Origin: Argopecten irradians
Taxonomy: Eukaryota; Mollusca; Bivalvia; Pectinida; Pectinidae
NCBI RefSeq assembly: GCF_041381155.1
Contig: NC_091143.1
Location: 26,749,695 to 26,813,694 of the forward strand
Direction: 5' to 3'
DNA: 64,000 nt
Both the position numbers and the translations under genes were made by a program. Shown here in pieces: positions 46,836-60,028 of the stretch (position 1 is the first letter of the stretch; each line of letters begins with the position of its first letter). The notes below the pieces were generated by a model that was given only the letters and a program-made list of their open reading frames with translations, was not told where the DNA came from and did not search any database.

Positions 46836-47121
46836 CGTGTTCCTTGTAATCGTGTACTAAATCAGTATACAACTGTACATTGCTGAGGTCTATTCTACTG
46901 TAATAGGGCGGGTTTCCTTGTGTCTATCCACACACACCTTCGGGTTCCACAAGAGACCCGTAGGGGCGATCCGACTGTAGCTCCCGTTATATATAAGTCC
47001 CAAATCGTGATCGTATAGTATTTTAGTATACAACAGAGTCCACAGTCGTCATAAATTCTCTCCGGATCCCATTTCTTCCACGGGTTACAGGCCTGTATCA
47101 CAACAGGTTCGATCTCTAGGA

Positions 47122-47749
47122 TGTAGCGGAAGCACAGAAACTAATCCAATAACTCAACTAGGTAAATACAGGAACAAATAACTATTTATTATATAAAGAC
47201 AAGTAATACAGAATTGATCAAGAATATATTTACAATAGTGCCTGAAGTAGACAACTTACAGTAAGAGAAATAAGCATACAGTCATCGTATATATACAATG
47301 TACGTGTAGCGAAACCCTAATTATATAGCTACAGAACAACAAGACCACGTGTTCCCACACACAGTCTAACAACATGTACACCTAACGGGAGACACATACA
47401 TGTAACTAACCGTGAATGAAGGTTTCCTATGGATGTCTAAGCCCTAAGCCCCTCACAAACCCTTGTTAAGCTAGCCATATATATCTCTAAGTATAAACAC
47501 AAATGGTAGTTCAGAAACCCCGCAAGTGTTGCAATGTTGACAGTGCACGACCGTGGCTCTGCTCCCTAACCCATTCTCCCTAGTCAAGACAAAAAGCTTC
47601 CTTAGAAGCAGCCCTTTTTATAAGAACTCATCAATCCAGTACCCCAAAGTGGCCACTGATTGGTCTAAGTCCGGACAGAGCACCATATTTAGGTGAAACC
47701 GTTGCTACAACAACCTACCTACACACTAAATATAACTTCCGCTTCCACA
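47122..47749 (-). mobile_element. Possible old solo LTR (fossil)
   Basis: Read on the minus strand, the stretch begins TG and ends CA with matching GGAAG-rich ends. It has a TATAAAAAGGG box (complement of about 47612-47622) and, some 430 bases further on, an AATAAA (complement of 47184-47189), an order that fits an LTR of about 0.63 kb. No target duplication and no coding region are evident, so the family and even the class are uncertain. Confidence 0.35.
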
Positions 47750-47944
47750 CAACCGATAGATATCACCCACGTGCACGTGTACTACACGTGGGCCGTTTTC
47801 GATTACACTGTTAAACTGGTTGGACCTAGCCTAGTTGTTCGTTTATTAATTAAAGATGGACTTGGTGATTTTATATAGTTTTCAGACGAGCCTTGACAAA
47901 GCCCTCACAGGCCTGTATCAAAAACTGCAGGTCCTTCAGGTATT

Positions 47945-48262
47945 CATCCTCGATACTCCAGGGGTTCCGATCACTTTCGATCTCTACACCCCTGGACTAT
48001 CTCATAGTAAAACTGGAGGCAACAGAATAGAACAGGTAATTTAGTCATTTGATGTACATCAAAAGAGCCGTATAACGGTACACTGTGGTTGACTGTGTGG
48101 CTTAGATGTTAGGCGTCGCTCTCTCTGTAGTCTTCAAAGGAAATCTTTGCTAGCCTGTGATTGGTCAAATGTTTTCCGCTGAGCTGCCTTCAATTTCACT
48201 ATGAGATAGTCCAGGGGTGTAGAGATCGTAAGTGATCGGAAGCCCTGGAGTATCGAGAATGT
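47945..48262. mobile_element. hAT-like MITE with 8-bp target duplication, copy 1
   Basis: Inverted arms of about 80 bp begin CATCCTCGATACTCCAGGGG on the left. The right arm reads back ATTCTCGATACTCCAGGGC. Both sides are flanked by the exact 8-mer CAGGTATT (47937-47944 and 48263-48270), the duplication length of hAT elements. 318 bp, non-coding. Upstream of DOLK. Confidence 0.82.
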
Positions 48263-48270
48263 CAGGTATT

Positions 48271-49277
48271 ATACTTGAAATCATCCGAATAAACGAAAAC
48301 GGCCCTGTTGTATCACACTACACTTGATTCCTAACAAAATCTTCTGCATCGAGGCAGGCAATGTATAGTTACAATGTACGTGCACAGTGAACATAATTTT
48401 AAACCTTTGAAATTAACGCGAAATTTTTTGTACCATAAAATTAATTATAGATATCACTAATATAAATCCTCGAATGCATCTAGTTTTATGATGTGTGCAA
48501 GTCTATAAACAGGCTCCAGACAAATATAATCGATAAAATATTTTCATTGTGTGGTGTGGTTTCCGGTTCCGGAAATGAGTACCCGGTAAGTTGAGCTGCC
48601 TTGTAAATTTCTACGTGTTTTAATCACTAAGCTGTCTGTCTGATCGTGATTTACTTTAAGATAGAGAACGGATACACATATGCACATCCATTACCGGGTA
48701 TAGAATACACCAAATAGGTCACAATGTCGACTGACGACGATTCATAATGTTCATAAAAAATGCTGTTATCCCGGTATCCATTCTACTTTCCTTTTCGTTA
48801 TATCTGCTATTCGTCACACACGGCTCACGATATTGACGGTTTTTACGTAATATCTCGAATCTTATTAATGACGTTCATCATTCATTTTTTTTTTTTAAAC
48901 ACACTGGAGAATCTCAAAATAACAGTTCGCATGCATTCGATTTATTCATAATATCTGAATATTTCTAATTACAATAGTCTTGCTCAAGTCCTTGAATGAG
49001 GTCGATATACACGTACTGTACTATAAAACAAAAAAAATGTTTTAACATTCATTGTCTTCATTTATGAGATATTTTCTATTAAGTAAGATGTATTTATTCT
49101 GATGTAAAATGTTGTATACATATATACATGTTTACAGTGATATATTAGTAATGATCTAGTGTTATCTGAAATACAACCTTTGATAATAACTTCGTTGATC
49201 TAAATATATTTTTGTTTTTGTATAATTAATTAACTGCTCAGTCTGAATTCTGAAGTCAGAAGCGGTTGTAATTTGAC
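48271..49277. other. Upstream region of DOLK
   Basis: Nothing coding. It probably holds the DOLK promoter and 5' UTR. An in-frame TAA at 49269-49271 precedes the chosen ATG. Confidence 0.4.
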
Positions 49278-52200
49278 ATGGAGGCTCGGGCTATCCTTGA
49301 GACTGGTGTGGTCACTGCTGGATGTATTTCACTAGGAACATATCTTCAGGACAGAGCAAACAAGCCATTCCAGCTCCACTGCCTTGGTAAACTTATTTCT
49401 GTGGTAATATATTTCCACATTTTTATGTATGTAGCATATCTGTTTTCATAAAGAGTATAAAGATGTTTATATTACCAATAGTCATACAAGTTTTAATGAA
49501 CCTGCTAATTACCCAAAATCTAATTAGCATGAAAATATGCAACGTAATTGTATGTTTCGTGTATATACAAATGTATGTCACGTGGTCTTGTGATGTCACA
49601 GTAGTCCGCGGCTACACAAGGTAAGCCTATAAGCTAGTACTATACATCTATACAGCACATACACGTATACGTTAGATCTACAATTTGAGTTTTTCGAGTA
49701 AATGGTTATTCTAGCTTTATGATGTTGATATTTTCAGTTTCAAAACATTCAATTTACACCATTTCAAACATTCAAACAAGCGTATATCTAACTTTAGATT
49801 AATTAATCAGTCCAATTTGATAGCGATATCAAAATGATGTTCGGATCAGTCTGGACTGAGATTAAGATATCATATTATGTAAATTTCGGTGTAAATAAAA
49901 AACAGTATAATGTAACACTATCTTTTTACGATTAAAATCCCAAAATTTAGCATGACTATATCTAGAATCCGTGTTTTTATTTCAAACTTCTGCCATAACG
50001 ATGCAAACACGGCACAGTTTTTGAGTAAAAATAAAATGTGGACGGTTATCAGTTACGTGATATTGGAGTAACAATATCGAACTTATACCGAAAATAACAT
50101 GTATATCTATTTTGTTGCCTTTGGAACCTTATCAATAACGTTTACTAAAAAGCAGAAATACATCAATGATATTTCTGATATATGTTTTTAAATTACAGTA
50201 TAAGTGTAGATTTAAATTCACTATTTCAAAATTATACTAATTATAATCATTAAAATAGTATATTCATTGTCGATCCTTTTGTATACCATACCGAGATTCC
50301 TATAATCCAAAAAGTAACCACATATTGTGTTCAAATGAAAAATGGAATTACTTGTATACAGGTATTATGAATAGATATAATATCTTGTACCTTTTCAAAA
50401 ATATACTTAGTGATATTTAAATAAGTATATTTAGTGTGGTAATGTTGTAACCCTTCTTGTATGACTATACATGTAGATTCGAAACGGTGAAAATACATGC
50501 TTAGAATTTTTACTAATACCTTAGAAATTACGGGTATGCCACGATTCCGTAATTACAGTACTAGACTGGAATTATTTTTAAGGTTAAATCTTTAGTTGAA
50601 ATAGTTCTTAGAACCATTTTTTGTTTCAGAATAAGTCAACTTCCATTATTGTTTTACCTGTGTACGACATATATATATATATATATATATATGTGTGTAT
50701 ATATTTAATATATATTCTTAGGTATGATCAGGGATATTTTATTTCCATTTTCTTTTACATATGGAATAAAAAAATCTAGAGCATAGATGTAGGGGGTTTC
50801 CATAATTCAAATCACAATTGAACTAACGGATGTCATAACCTGATTGACAGTAAGACAATAGCAAATACCCGATATAGTCCACCGAATAGCAAACTGCCCG
50901 CGGCCAGGTAATTACAGGTGAGTTCGATGAATGGCGTGGTGTACAGGTAAACAACATCCTGGTCCAGGTATTACATAACCATAAATTCTTTCTATCACAT
51001 GTTGACTCTCACTCTCAATTTATTCGGTTAGCAACACACAACACAATGTTTGTAATGATCAATCATCGGTGTGTATGTACAGAAACATACATACATATAT
51101 GTATATATGTTTCTGGTATGTACGTCAATACTTTAATCAAGGATTTCGTAAATTGTTACGTAAAATTTCATTTTACAGTCACAAACTTTGTAATTCACAA
51201 TGTATCAAAGATACAGACTACAGGAAAATATTATCTAATTAAAGCTTATTCGTTGCTGAACTCCTCGAAAAAAAATCCGAAACTTTTATTTTTGTGTGGA
51301 TTTTCTTTCATAATTACACGAAGATACCTGCTATTAGAGCATAAATTAGAGTATTTGAAACATCGAATTTCACTCTTTTAGTTATTTACTTTCGAGCCAA
51401 AGTTATTGTACGATTAACTTCACTCAAAAGTAATTATAAAAAATCGTTGATCGGCTTTTCCTGTGACCGTCGATGTAAGTGATAGCACATCAGTTATAGT
51501 ACAGCTATAAGCCACGGACTATTGTGACGTCACACGGTTTAGAGCTAGAAAATATGCATAATCGGGCGGTCAGAAGTTTGGACCTCGATATCGACGGTTT
51601 ACAGGTTATTCCGGTCGCGCGCGGAACGGAGAGGTTTCTACACGTGCTAATAAAGCCATTTCCAGCATAAACTGAAATTATCATTTTTGACTGCACAAAT
51701 CCTTTAACAGCATGTTTGTACAAAATATATCTTTTTACAATAAAAATATGAATTTATCTTAGGACCTCTTTTAACGTTTTTGAAGAAATATTTTTGCTTA
51801 GGATGGTATTTACTACTGTATAAGACAATAAGTATACATTTATTGTCTGTATATTTTCATGAATTGGATGGTACTATTTAATTGCATATCATGATGGTCA
51901 CAGTCAAAGTAGGTAACACTATCATGTTTATTACCACGCAGGCTTTCTGAGCTGTTCCTACATCCTTGTCCTCCTTAACCAGTTGGTTCCACAGTTTAAC
52001 CCTGACTTAAAGCGGACAGATGCAGCCAGGAGATTGTACAGGTTAGTGTTAAGATATTATCAAATCTTTCTCCCTCTTTATGTCCTCGCCATAAGTGAGA
52101 GTTTTAATCCCATCTGATGTCATTGCTAGACACTGACTGAAGGTGGGTGATTTTTCTTCGGGTACTCTGACTTTTTCCGTCAAATTTGATGTATTCTTAA

Positions 52201-55200
52201 AATGACCCTGCCTGTAAATGAGAAGGAAAACAACAAACAGACATGCAAACTAGTAAACAATGATATTATTTTAAAATGGAGAGGATTTATAAAGGTTATG
52301 TAGCTCCTCTATCAACCTCGATACTCAAAGGATTACAATCACTTACAATCTCTACACCCCTAGACTAATATTTAATAGTAAAACTGAAGGCAACAGAACA
52401 GAACAAGTTACTGTCTCTGCAGTCTTCAAAGGAATTGTTTGCTGGCCTGTGATTGGTTCAGATTTTTCCTCAGAGCTGCCTTTAGTTTTACAATGAGATA
52501 ATCCAGGAGTGTAGAGATCATAAGTGATTGGAACCCCTGGAGTATCAAGGATGCTCCTGTATAAGAGAGAAAAAATAGAAGCAATTTTTTATTTTTGTAT
52601 ACATAATAAGTATTGCTCAATCTGTATTTTAGAACAAAAGCTGATCCTGGGATCTGGTGCTGTGCCTTGTTGCCATTGGCGTATGTTGGATATGGTATTC
52701 AAGGTAACTATTGAGAGACTTCTATCTGACTTTAATGACCAATTCAAACCTTCCAGTGATACCCAATCTGAATCTGCAGTGACATCTTTCGAAGCCTAAT
52801 GATTGTCTCCAGATTATATATAGATGACAATTCAATTTCTACTTCAGTCTAGAAAAAGTCTTGACCAAACGAAATATAGGTGCAGCTATTGGATTATTTA
52901 TGAAGCTTCAAAAAAATACACTCATTATTTTCTGTTTACTTTATTTTAGAATACTGAAATGCCTCTCACATGTTGTATTGATCTGTACACATACAGACCT
53001 GGAAACTAAATTGGTTTGACTGTGTGTTGATAATTCTCATTCATAAAATATTTGTTCTTCTTTAAGCGGGGAGTATACCGGTATTGGAGACATGCTTTCT
53101 CCTATTCACCATTCCTTTGACCTTGGTACACTACAATGCCTCAAACCTTACCCAGATGGCTGGAGCCCTACAGCTTCTCTGGCTTCGGTCTTACCTCATA
53201 CAACAAGGTTTGTAGTTGCTATGCTCCAACCACAAAATACATTGTACTGTTATATGGTGATACCTCTAGTCTTTCACCCTAATCTGTCCTGTGATAAATC
53301 CCTATTTTATCAGCTCTCTCATTTCTGTCTTTGCAATAAATTACAGAGTTATCTTCTCTTCTTGGTTGGTTTGATTGTGACATTATTAGTTTGTGAGCAT
53401 TGTTTTCTTTTTTCAAGTTATGAACAGTATTTACCCTTCAGGATTTTTTCCTGATGGTCCTAAGGACCAACTGACCCTAAAAGTTATATGAACAAGTTAT
53501 AATTCATCCTTGCAGTTTACATAATTACTAGCAAAGTAATGGTTTTACTTACAAAATACAGCAATACAGCTTATTTAGCAAAACTTGTAACGGTAAACAG
53601 TTTGGATCCTTTTGATCTCCCACACAGCTCAGCGACGTTTAGTTTGCAAAACATTTTTGATTGGCTGTCCAATCAGAGACCAGTATCAGTGTGAATGTAA
53701 AACTTTGATTGACTAGAAGTTTTGCCAGTAGGCGGGGCCAATGCTTGTCAGTGAAAAAACTATATTTCTTTACCAATTTGCTTTGCAATTGTTAGTACTA
53801 TTTAAATGTTCAAATTAGCTAAAGTCGGTGTTCACTTTGTAACCAAAATATAAAGTATATATATAAAGTATATAGCCAAAGTATAAAGTTACTGGTCACA
53901 GGCAGACAGACATACTTTAATTTTGAACACAGGAAATGATGCTACACTCATAAACACATGATAGAAATCAATGTATGCATGCAAGGGCAGATAACTTTGC
54001 AATATGAAATTGGGTACCAAGTGGTGTGGAAAGAATTATCATATGTAAGTCAGGGATTTTTTTATTTCACTTACAGATGCTTTCAGTCTGGGTATATTTG
54101 GAGTGATATGTGTAATGTACTTCCTACTACTTACAAAGTTGCCAGAACTGTTTCCAAAATCGTTTACAGAAGGGGAGGTAACTGTGGTGCTACAACTCTT
54201 TCTAACAGTTATACTTTCCCTTACTCTGGGTGTTCTAAAGGTGAGTAGCGGAAATTTTAAAAGAAAGTACCAACAAAAAAAAAAAACACAAAAAAACAGA
54301 AAATGAGAAATCACCTTATTAGAATTAATTGAACTTTGAACTTATACATGCATGTGTATGATAAATGGATCATGAGGTCAAGATACACCTGAGATTGTGA
54401 GTGTATAGTATTATCTTTAGGTATGTGGTTTTTCTCTTGAAACTCCAGATTCTTTTTTATCTGAGATGACAAGCATTTTCATTCATGTCTATTGTTGTTA
54501 TTAGGGAATAAAACAAAATAAAATTTTAATAAACTATCCTGTGCAACTTTAAAACAAAAGAGAGAAAAGCATGTATCAAATGACATAAAGAATATGATTA
54601 CCACATGTGTAATTTCTTCCTTAATGGTGCCTCACACATTCAAATAGTTTGACTGAAAATACTTTCTATTAACAGTTTGCAAACTATAGCATACTTAATC
54701 ATGAATTATGAAAAGTTACAACAGATATACATATTCCTCTGTTTTTTCATTTATGGGACCTAAAATTATTTTTCCTCTCCCTATTTTGTATCAGTTCTAG
54801 GAAATTTTATGATGTTTTTGTTTTAGTATTAATGTAGAAAATACTCACACATCGAGATATATTCTCACTATTATGTTTTTGTTGTTTTGTAGGGAGATGT
54901 TGACATACAGGATGATCTATCCTCTGGTGAGAAGTTAGCCTTGGTAAGATATTCTCCTGACCCCATATCGATGTCAATCATTCCTTCTCATGGAGTGAAT
55001 GTATAATCAAATATCCTTCAATAAAATATGTTTCATGTAGAATAAAATTTGAACTGTTGGCATTTATATTTTGGCGAGTCGATCGGCACTCGGCAAGCAT
55101 TGTGCTGAACAGCAGAGATGTCCTTTTAATCTACTTGACAGACCAATGCAAGATTCTATGAATTTTTCAGGTGGCCTTTGAGGGAGTGTTACTGGGTACC

Positions 55201-58200
55201 ATCAAGTTTTGGATGGCCCGACAGTTAACCAGTGGTAGAGCCACACCTTTGTTTTACCTCACCTTTAGTACGACGACACTGACGGTCGTACTGCCTCTCC
55301 TGTATCAGGCCTTCGGATCTAGTTTTATCACCGACATCCTGAATTTCATCTTAAAGAATTCAGTTAGAGTAAGTATTTAATTCTTATTGTCATTCTTATT
55401 TTTATGTCCTGTCACTAAAAATGGAGGACTGTATATTGTTATCCAAGTCTATATATATCCTGTTCTGTACTGACTCATTGCATCTTAATGTCTCTCATCT
55501 TACACTTATTTCATTAACTATGTAGTTAGGGTATGTATGCCTAACAGACATCTGGTTTTTCATTTGATGTGCAAAACTTAGTTTGACCAGTAGACATAAG
55601 TAGTAACAGATACCAAGTTTTCAGCTCTCCACTTGAAGAGAGGGAGTATTATAGGATCACCCTGGTGTTAGCATTTTGGCGTTGGCAATTACAAAGATTT
55701 GGCGTTCATGTTGAAAAACTTATTTGTAAAATAAGAAGCTCAAACTTTCCGATGATGGTAATGGACAGGTGTAAAGTAAGTAACTTTTGTTACTGCATGA
55801 AGAAAAATACTAATTTGTCTGCTTCTGTTTTTGATAGAGAAAAAAGTACTATTCGTTAGTGGTGAAGTATCTTTTAAATCATATCTGACAGATAATTAAA
55901 CTCATATAATTGAGTTCTGATAACTTGATTTGTTATCAAAACTCTCATTTATTAAAAGTTTTGTTTTCATTTCTAGACAAAGCTCCTGATCTCCTGGACT
56001 GTTCTGATTGGGTTGAGTGTAGTGATTGTGTATGTGAGGAATGCTTCAGCTGCTGGGGGCCGAGTATCAAATCAACGTAAGCTCTTCCATCTAGTCATGA
56101 TAGCAGTCTACGTCCCCGGACTAGTGATGGATCCATCCTTCTTGTGGACATCGTCTGTAATAGCTCTAGGGGTCATGGTTATCCTGGAGGTCAGTACCGA
56201 TGGTCAAGCTTATGAAAAAGATAGACATACATACACCTCTTGAAAAATTATATATGCAGGGGAGTGGGTAATTGTAAGTTTGTTTTGTACCAAGTAATGT
56301 AAACATACAAATGTATATAAAAATTGCTTAAAATGTGTTACAGATTAAAAGTGAAGTGATGAATGTTGTATCTGAAGCCGACCTGATATTAATTATTCTT
56401 AAAATAAAAAAATATAAACATGGAATATTATTGCACTGATTTTTTTTTTAAATGACTTTAAATTTTTAAAAGTTAGATAGTTTCTATATATTTGCATTTA
56501 TTATCGTTATTCAATACATGAACATCAAACTATTAATATATCCTTTCAGTGTGTAATATATCTGATCTAGGTTATTCGACTAGATAGTGTATGGCCTTTG
56601 GGAGTCATTTTAAAAAAGAACTACAGAGTATTTGTGGATAGCCAAGATCAGGGGGAGATAATCCTGACACCCTTGTACCTACTTCTTGGCCTGTTCTTGC
56701 CTCTGTGGATAGTACCAAGAGATAATCTGGACAGTAAGTATGTCTCATGTATAATAATAATAGGTGTATAAAATATTATTGACAATATTATTTTCAAATC
56801 ACAAGCTAGGTTTTTATTGTAGCTCTAGAACCATGTCTTTTAAAGAAAATTTCAATTATTTGTTAGCCTGCTGTTACACATGCAAATAAATTTACACATA
56901 TACATGATTTCTGATATTGGGACAATTACTTAAAATGGTATTTTGCAAGTCCCTCTAACTGTTAATGTTTCAAAAGAAGTTTATTTTCAGAAAATAACAA
57001 AATAATTATTATATGTAAGCAAATTATAAAATTATCAATATTTTCTTTAAGTCACATTTTTTTCTAAATTAGGAAAAAATGACATATCATGATTTAAGTA
57101 GCTTCATTCCACATTGTTCTTTGATGTTTTATACTAAATTTTCTTTCTTTTTTACTTTCAGGTGATCATGTTAATAAAAAGACATTGAGTTTATATTTCA
57201 TTTTATTTTGATTCTAGGCACTGACTTAAGATTGTATGCCGGAGTACTCTCCCTTGGTGTTGGGGACACAATGGCATCAGTAGGCGGAACATATTTAGGG
57301 AGACATCAATGGCCAGGTAGGTTTCATCTAACCACATTCTTGATACTGCAGGGGTTGCTATCACTAAATATGCTGAAATCCTTTTTAAAATGTTATGAAC
57401 ACAGGAATGGATGCCTGACTACTGATTTTTATTTTAAGATTTGTTAGCTCAGATATATACCATAACATTGATATGATGTTCAATACCAACTATGGTTGCT
57501 TTCCAAGTAATTTATTTTGAAAATGTCTGGTTTTTGTGATCAAATTTAAGATTGGTTTTCGGTTGCTAGGATGTAAAATCAGTTGCTAGGATGGTTTAAT
57601 TTTGATATTTTTCTAAATAAATCGCCTGTAATGGGGCTAACATCAATATGTTATATATTTTTGTACATTGGGCGCTTAATTTTGTAATATTTTGCCGTAA
57701 TATATGTAAGTAATGATGTCACTATTTTTGAAATTCATCTGGGTATGAAAGAAACTAGCTAGTATGACCTTTGACCTTAACTCCATCTTACCTTTTTAAA
57801 AAATTCCCATTATGATATAACAAAAAAAGTCTTTAGTAAATAAATTAAACATATGGCATATATTGAAGAAGAAAAATCAAGTTAGGCACTCTAAAAGTCA
57901 AAATATAATCTCACTCCCACCAGTTTTTTTGCCGTTTTTCAGCTTATAAACCATTTGACCTTTGACCCCTGACCTTGACCCTCTCCACATGGTCAAAAAA
58001 ATTGACACAATCTTTTTTTGAACGAGGGTGGCCTACTGATTATTTTGATGTATGGTGTCAAACTTCATTCCTAAAATCCCGCGGAATTACATAAGCCAGC
58101 GGTCTATAATGTAAAATCCACCCCTGAACTATCACTAGTAAAACTGGAGGCAACAGAAGACACAGGTAATTTTGTCCTTTGATGTACATCAAAGTAAATA

Positions 58201-60028
58201 TATAACGGTACACCATGGTTGACTGTGTTGCTTTGTAGTTGGATGTCACTCTCTCTGTAATCTTCAAAGGAGGAGTCTGCAGGCCTGTGCTTCGTCAGGT
58301 CTTTTCTCCTGAACTGCTTCCAGTTTTACTATGAAATAGTTCAGGGATGGAAATACAATAATGATAATAACCTGGAGTATTGAAGATGATTTCATCATTG
58401 AACTGCTCCATTTGGCAATTATGGTGGATTACAGCCAAGTGCAAAACAATAAATTCAACACAAAGCACTGGCAGGTTTCATTAAAGCTGCTTTCCATCTG
58501 GAAAAGCTAGCCGTGCATTGTAGAATTTGGCGTTGTCGATTCTTTAAGAATACATCATAAATTTTTACTCCAAAAATGAAAAAAAAAATTGACATGTCAT
58601 TATTGTCAATGAAAATTGTAATGTTACCATGTTAATGAAGTCAAAATACCAGGTAAGTGGCTGGCAGTCATGCTTTGAACAATTCCAAATGTTTTTGGTA
58701 TGATGAAATTGAAGGATCGCAGTGAAAAAGCAAATACAAAAGATAACATAGAGCGTTTAAGAAATTGAAAAAATAAATGAAAAAATTATTACAAAACTAT
58801 ATATATATAGAGCTATCAGTTTTGGTTGTTCTTTATGCCCCGACAATTGAAATTGAGGCCTCAAAAGTGGGAGGGGCGTTTATAAGGACATGGGTGCTTA
58901 TTGGGTACAAAATTATGTATAAAGTTGCTTCAGAAAAAATCTTTAAACAAAAAGTCACCATAATGCAATTAGAATTATCTTGCTCTAGGACAACAAAAAT
59001 TGTATATTGTAAAAACCTATTAAAGGACTATTGTAGTGGGTTTTTTTTAATGTTGTGAAAATTACCATATAAGTCAAACCAAACTTGATATTAATTTTAT
59101 TTTTATTTAAATTGTACATTGTAAATCACATGGAATGACTATTTCAGGATATTATTTTTTTAAATTTGCAAATTTCATCACCATGTGAGCGAAAATAAAT
59201 TTGATAATATTTTTTTACCCTGACAGGAAGTAAGAAGACCATTGTGGGGACCTGTTTCGCTATTATATCACAGCTAGTCGCACTATATGGATTAAGTAAA
59301 TTAGGTAAGTAAAATTTTAATATTATTTTTATTATCTTCAGAAGCGATTCACATTCTGGATAAAAAAAATCTTTTCTGAAACTAGTATCATCTAACTGAA
59401 TAGCAAGAATGGAAGTAACTTTGATGTATCAGCCTGCATAATTCCTTGTACAGGTAGTTTGTCTCATGGGTTTGTATGAAGGACAGTGATTGTAAGTTTA
59501 TTGTTTTGTTCATGTCAAGATCAAGATCAAGAAACTGCACATGCAGTCATTATCAAAAAGACAATTAAAGCTAATTATATAACTGTTGCGTTTTATGAAA
59601 CAAGCAATGGTAACTTTACAAACATTAGGGAAAAAAGTGAGATATATTTCAAAATTATGAAGACAATATTAAAAAGATGATCTAGTTTCATATCAGATTC
59701 ATTAATTTATCATTAATTTATATGAATTGTGCTGAAAGAACATTAGCAAAAACTTCAATGTATGAGACATTTTAGAGTAAGATATGGTACATGTGTATTG
59801 ACATTTTACATATTTCATGGTAGCTGCATAGGGGTTTCTATTTTTCATATTGTATAATATTGCTTTTATTACGAAAACTTTTGTTCTATTTCAGGTGTTG
59901 CTGTTCTGTTCTGGCAGAGTATTCAGGCTGTATTTCTGACCTCACTCCTTGAGGCCCTCACTAGTCAAATAGACAACCTTGTTCTTCCTCTTTATATGTT
60001 CTGCCTTCTCTCTATCCTCCCCACGTAA
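49278..60028 (+). CDS. DOLK: Dolichol kinase (12 coding exons, 506 aa)
   Basis: Exons: 49278-49386, 51942-52041, 52633-52703, 53067-53207, 54077-54240, 54893-54943, 55171-55368, 55977-56189, 56571-56733, 57218-57316, 59227-59304, 59895-60028; 1,521 nt, in frame. The enzyme uses CTP to phosphorylate dolichol in the ER membrane, giving the dolichyl phosphate lipid carrier needed for N-glycans, O-mannose and GPI anchors. Marks: many hydrophobic helices; FPKSFTEGE about 166-174; RKLFHLVMIAVYVPG from about 312; the CTP-site region GDTMASVGGTYLGRHQWP at 419-436; the C-terminal LLEALTSQIDNLVLPLY. The length is close to the human protein (538 aa). An in-frame stop 9 bases upstream fixes the start unless there is an upstream spliced exon. 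Exon 9 must use the TAG at 56568-56570, because the stronger-looking acceptor 21 bases upstream brings a stop in frame. Human DOLK has one coding exon, so this split structure differs. Confidence 0.95.
50668..50695 (+). repeat. (AT)n microsatellite in DOLK intron 1
   Basis: A short uninterrupted AT tract followed by GTGTGT. The rest of intron 1 (49387-51941) shows no exon or clear repeat. Confidence 0.8.
52098..52240 (+). mobile_element. SINE body fragment in DOLK intron 2
   Basis: Matches the body and tail of the 19130 SINE in order (AATCCCATCTG, ACTGACTGA, TTTTTCTTCGGGTACTC, ATGACCCTGCCTGT). It is strongly diverged, and the tRNA-like head is not recognisable. Confidence 0.55.
52311..52552. 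mobile_element. hAT-like MITE, copy 2 (DOLK intron 2)
   Basis: Same family as 47945: ACCTCGATACTC start, TACACCCCTAGACTA, AACTGAAGGCAACAG, and the inverted counterparts on the right. It is flanked by GCTCCTCT and GCTCCTGT (7 of 8 match). It lacks about 75 bp of the middle present in copy 1. Confidence 0.78.
58118..58389. mobile_element. hAT-like MITE, copy 3 (DOLK intron 10)
   Basis: The core matches copy 1 closely (AACTGGAGGCAACAGAAGAC, TTTGATGTACATCAAAG, TATAACGGTACAC, TCTTCAAAGGA). The right arm is recognisable (CCTGGAGTATTGAAGATG), but the left arm has diverged, so the limits are approximate. Confidence 0.72.

Noticed and set aside
46895-47101. 68-codon minus-strand frame next to the LTR-like stretch
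   Set aside because: No family motif could be seen; too short to call.
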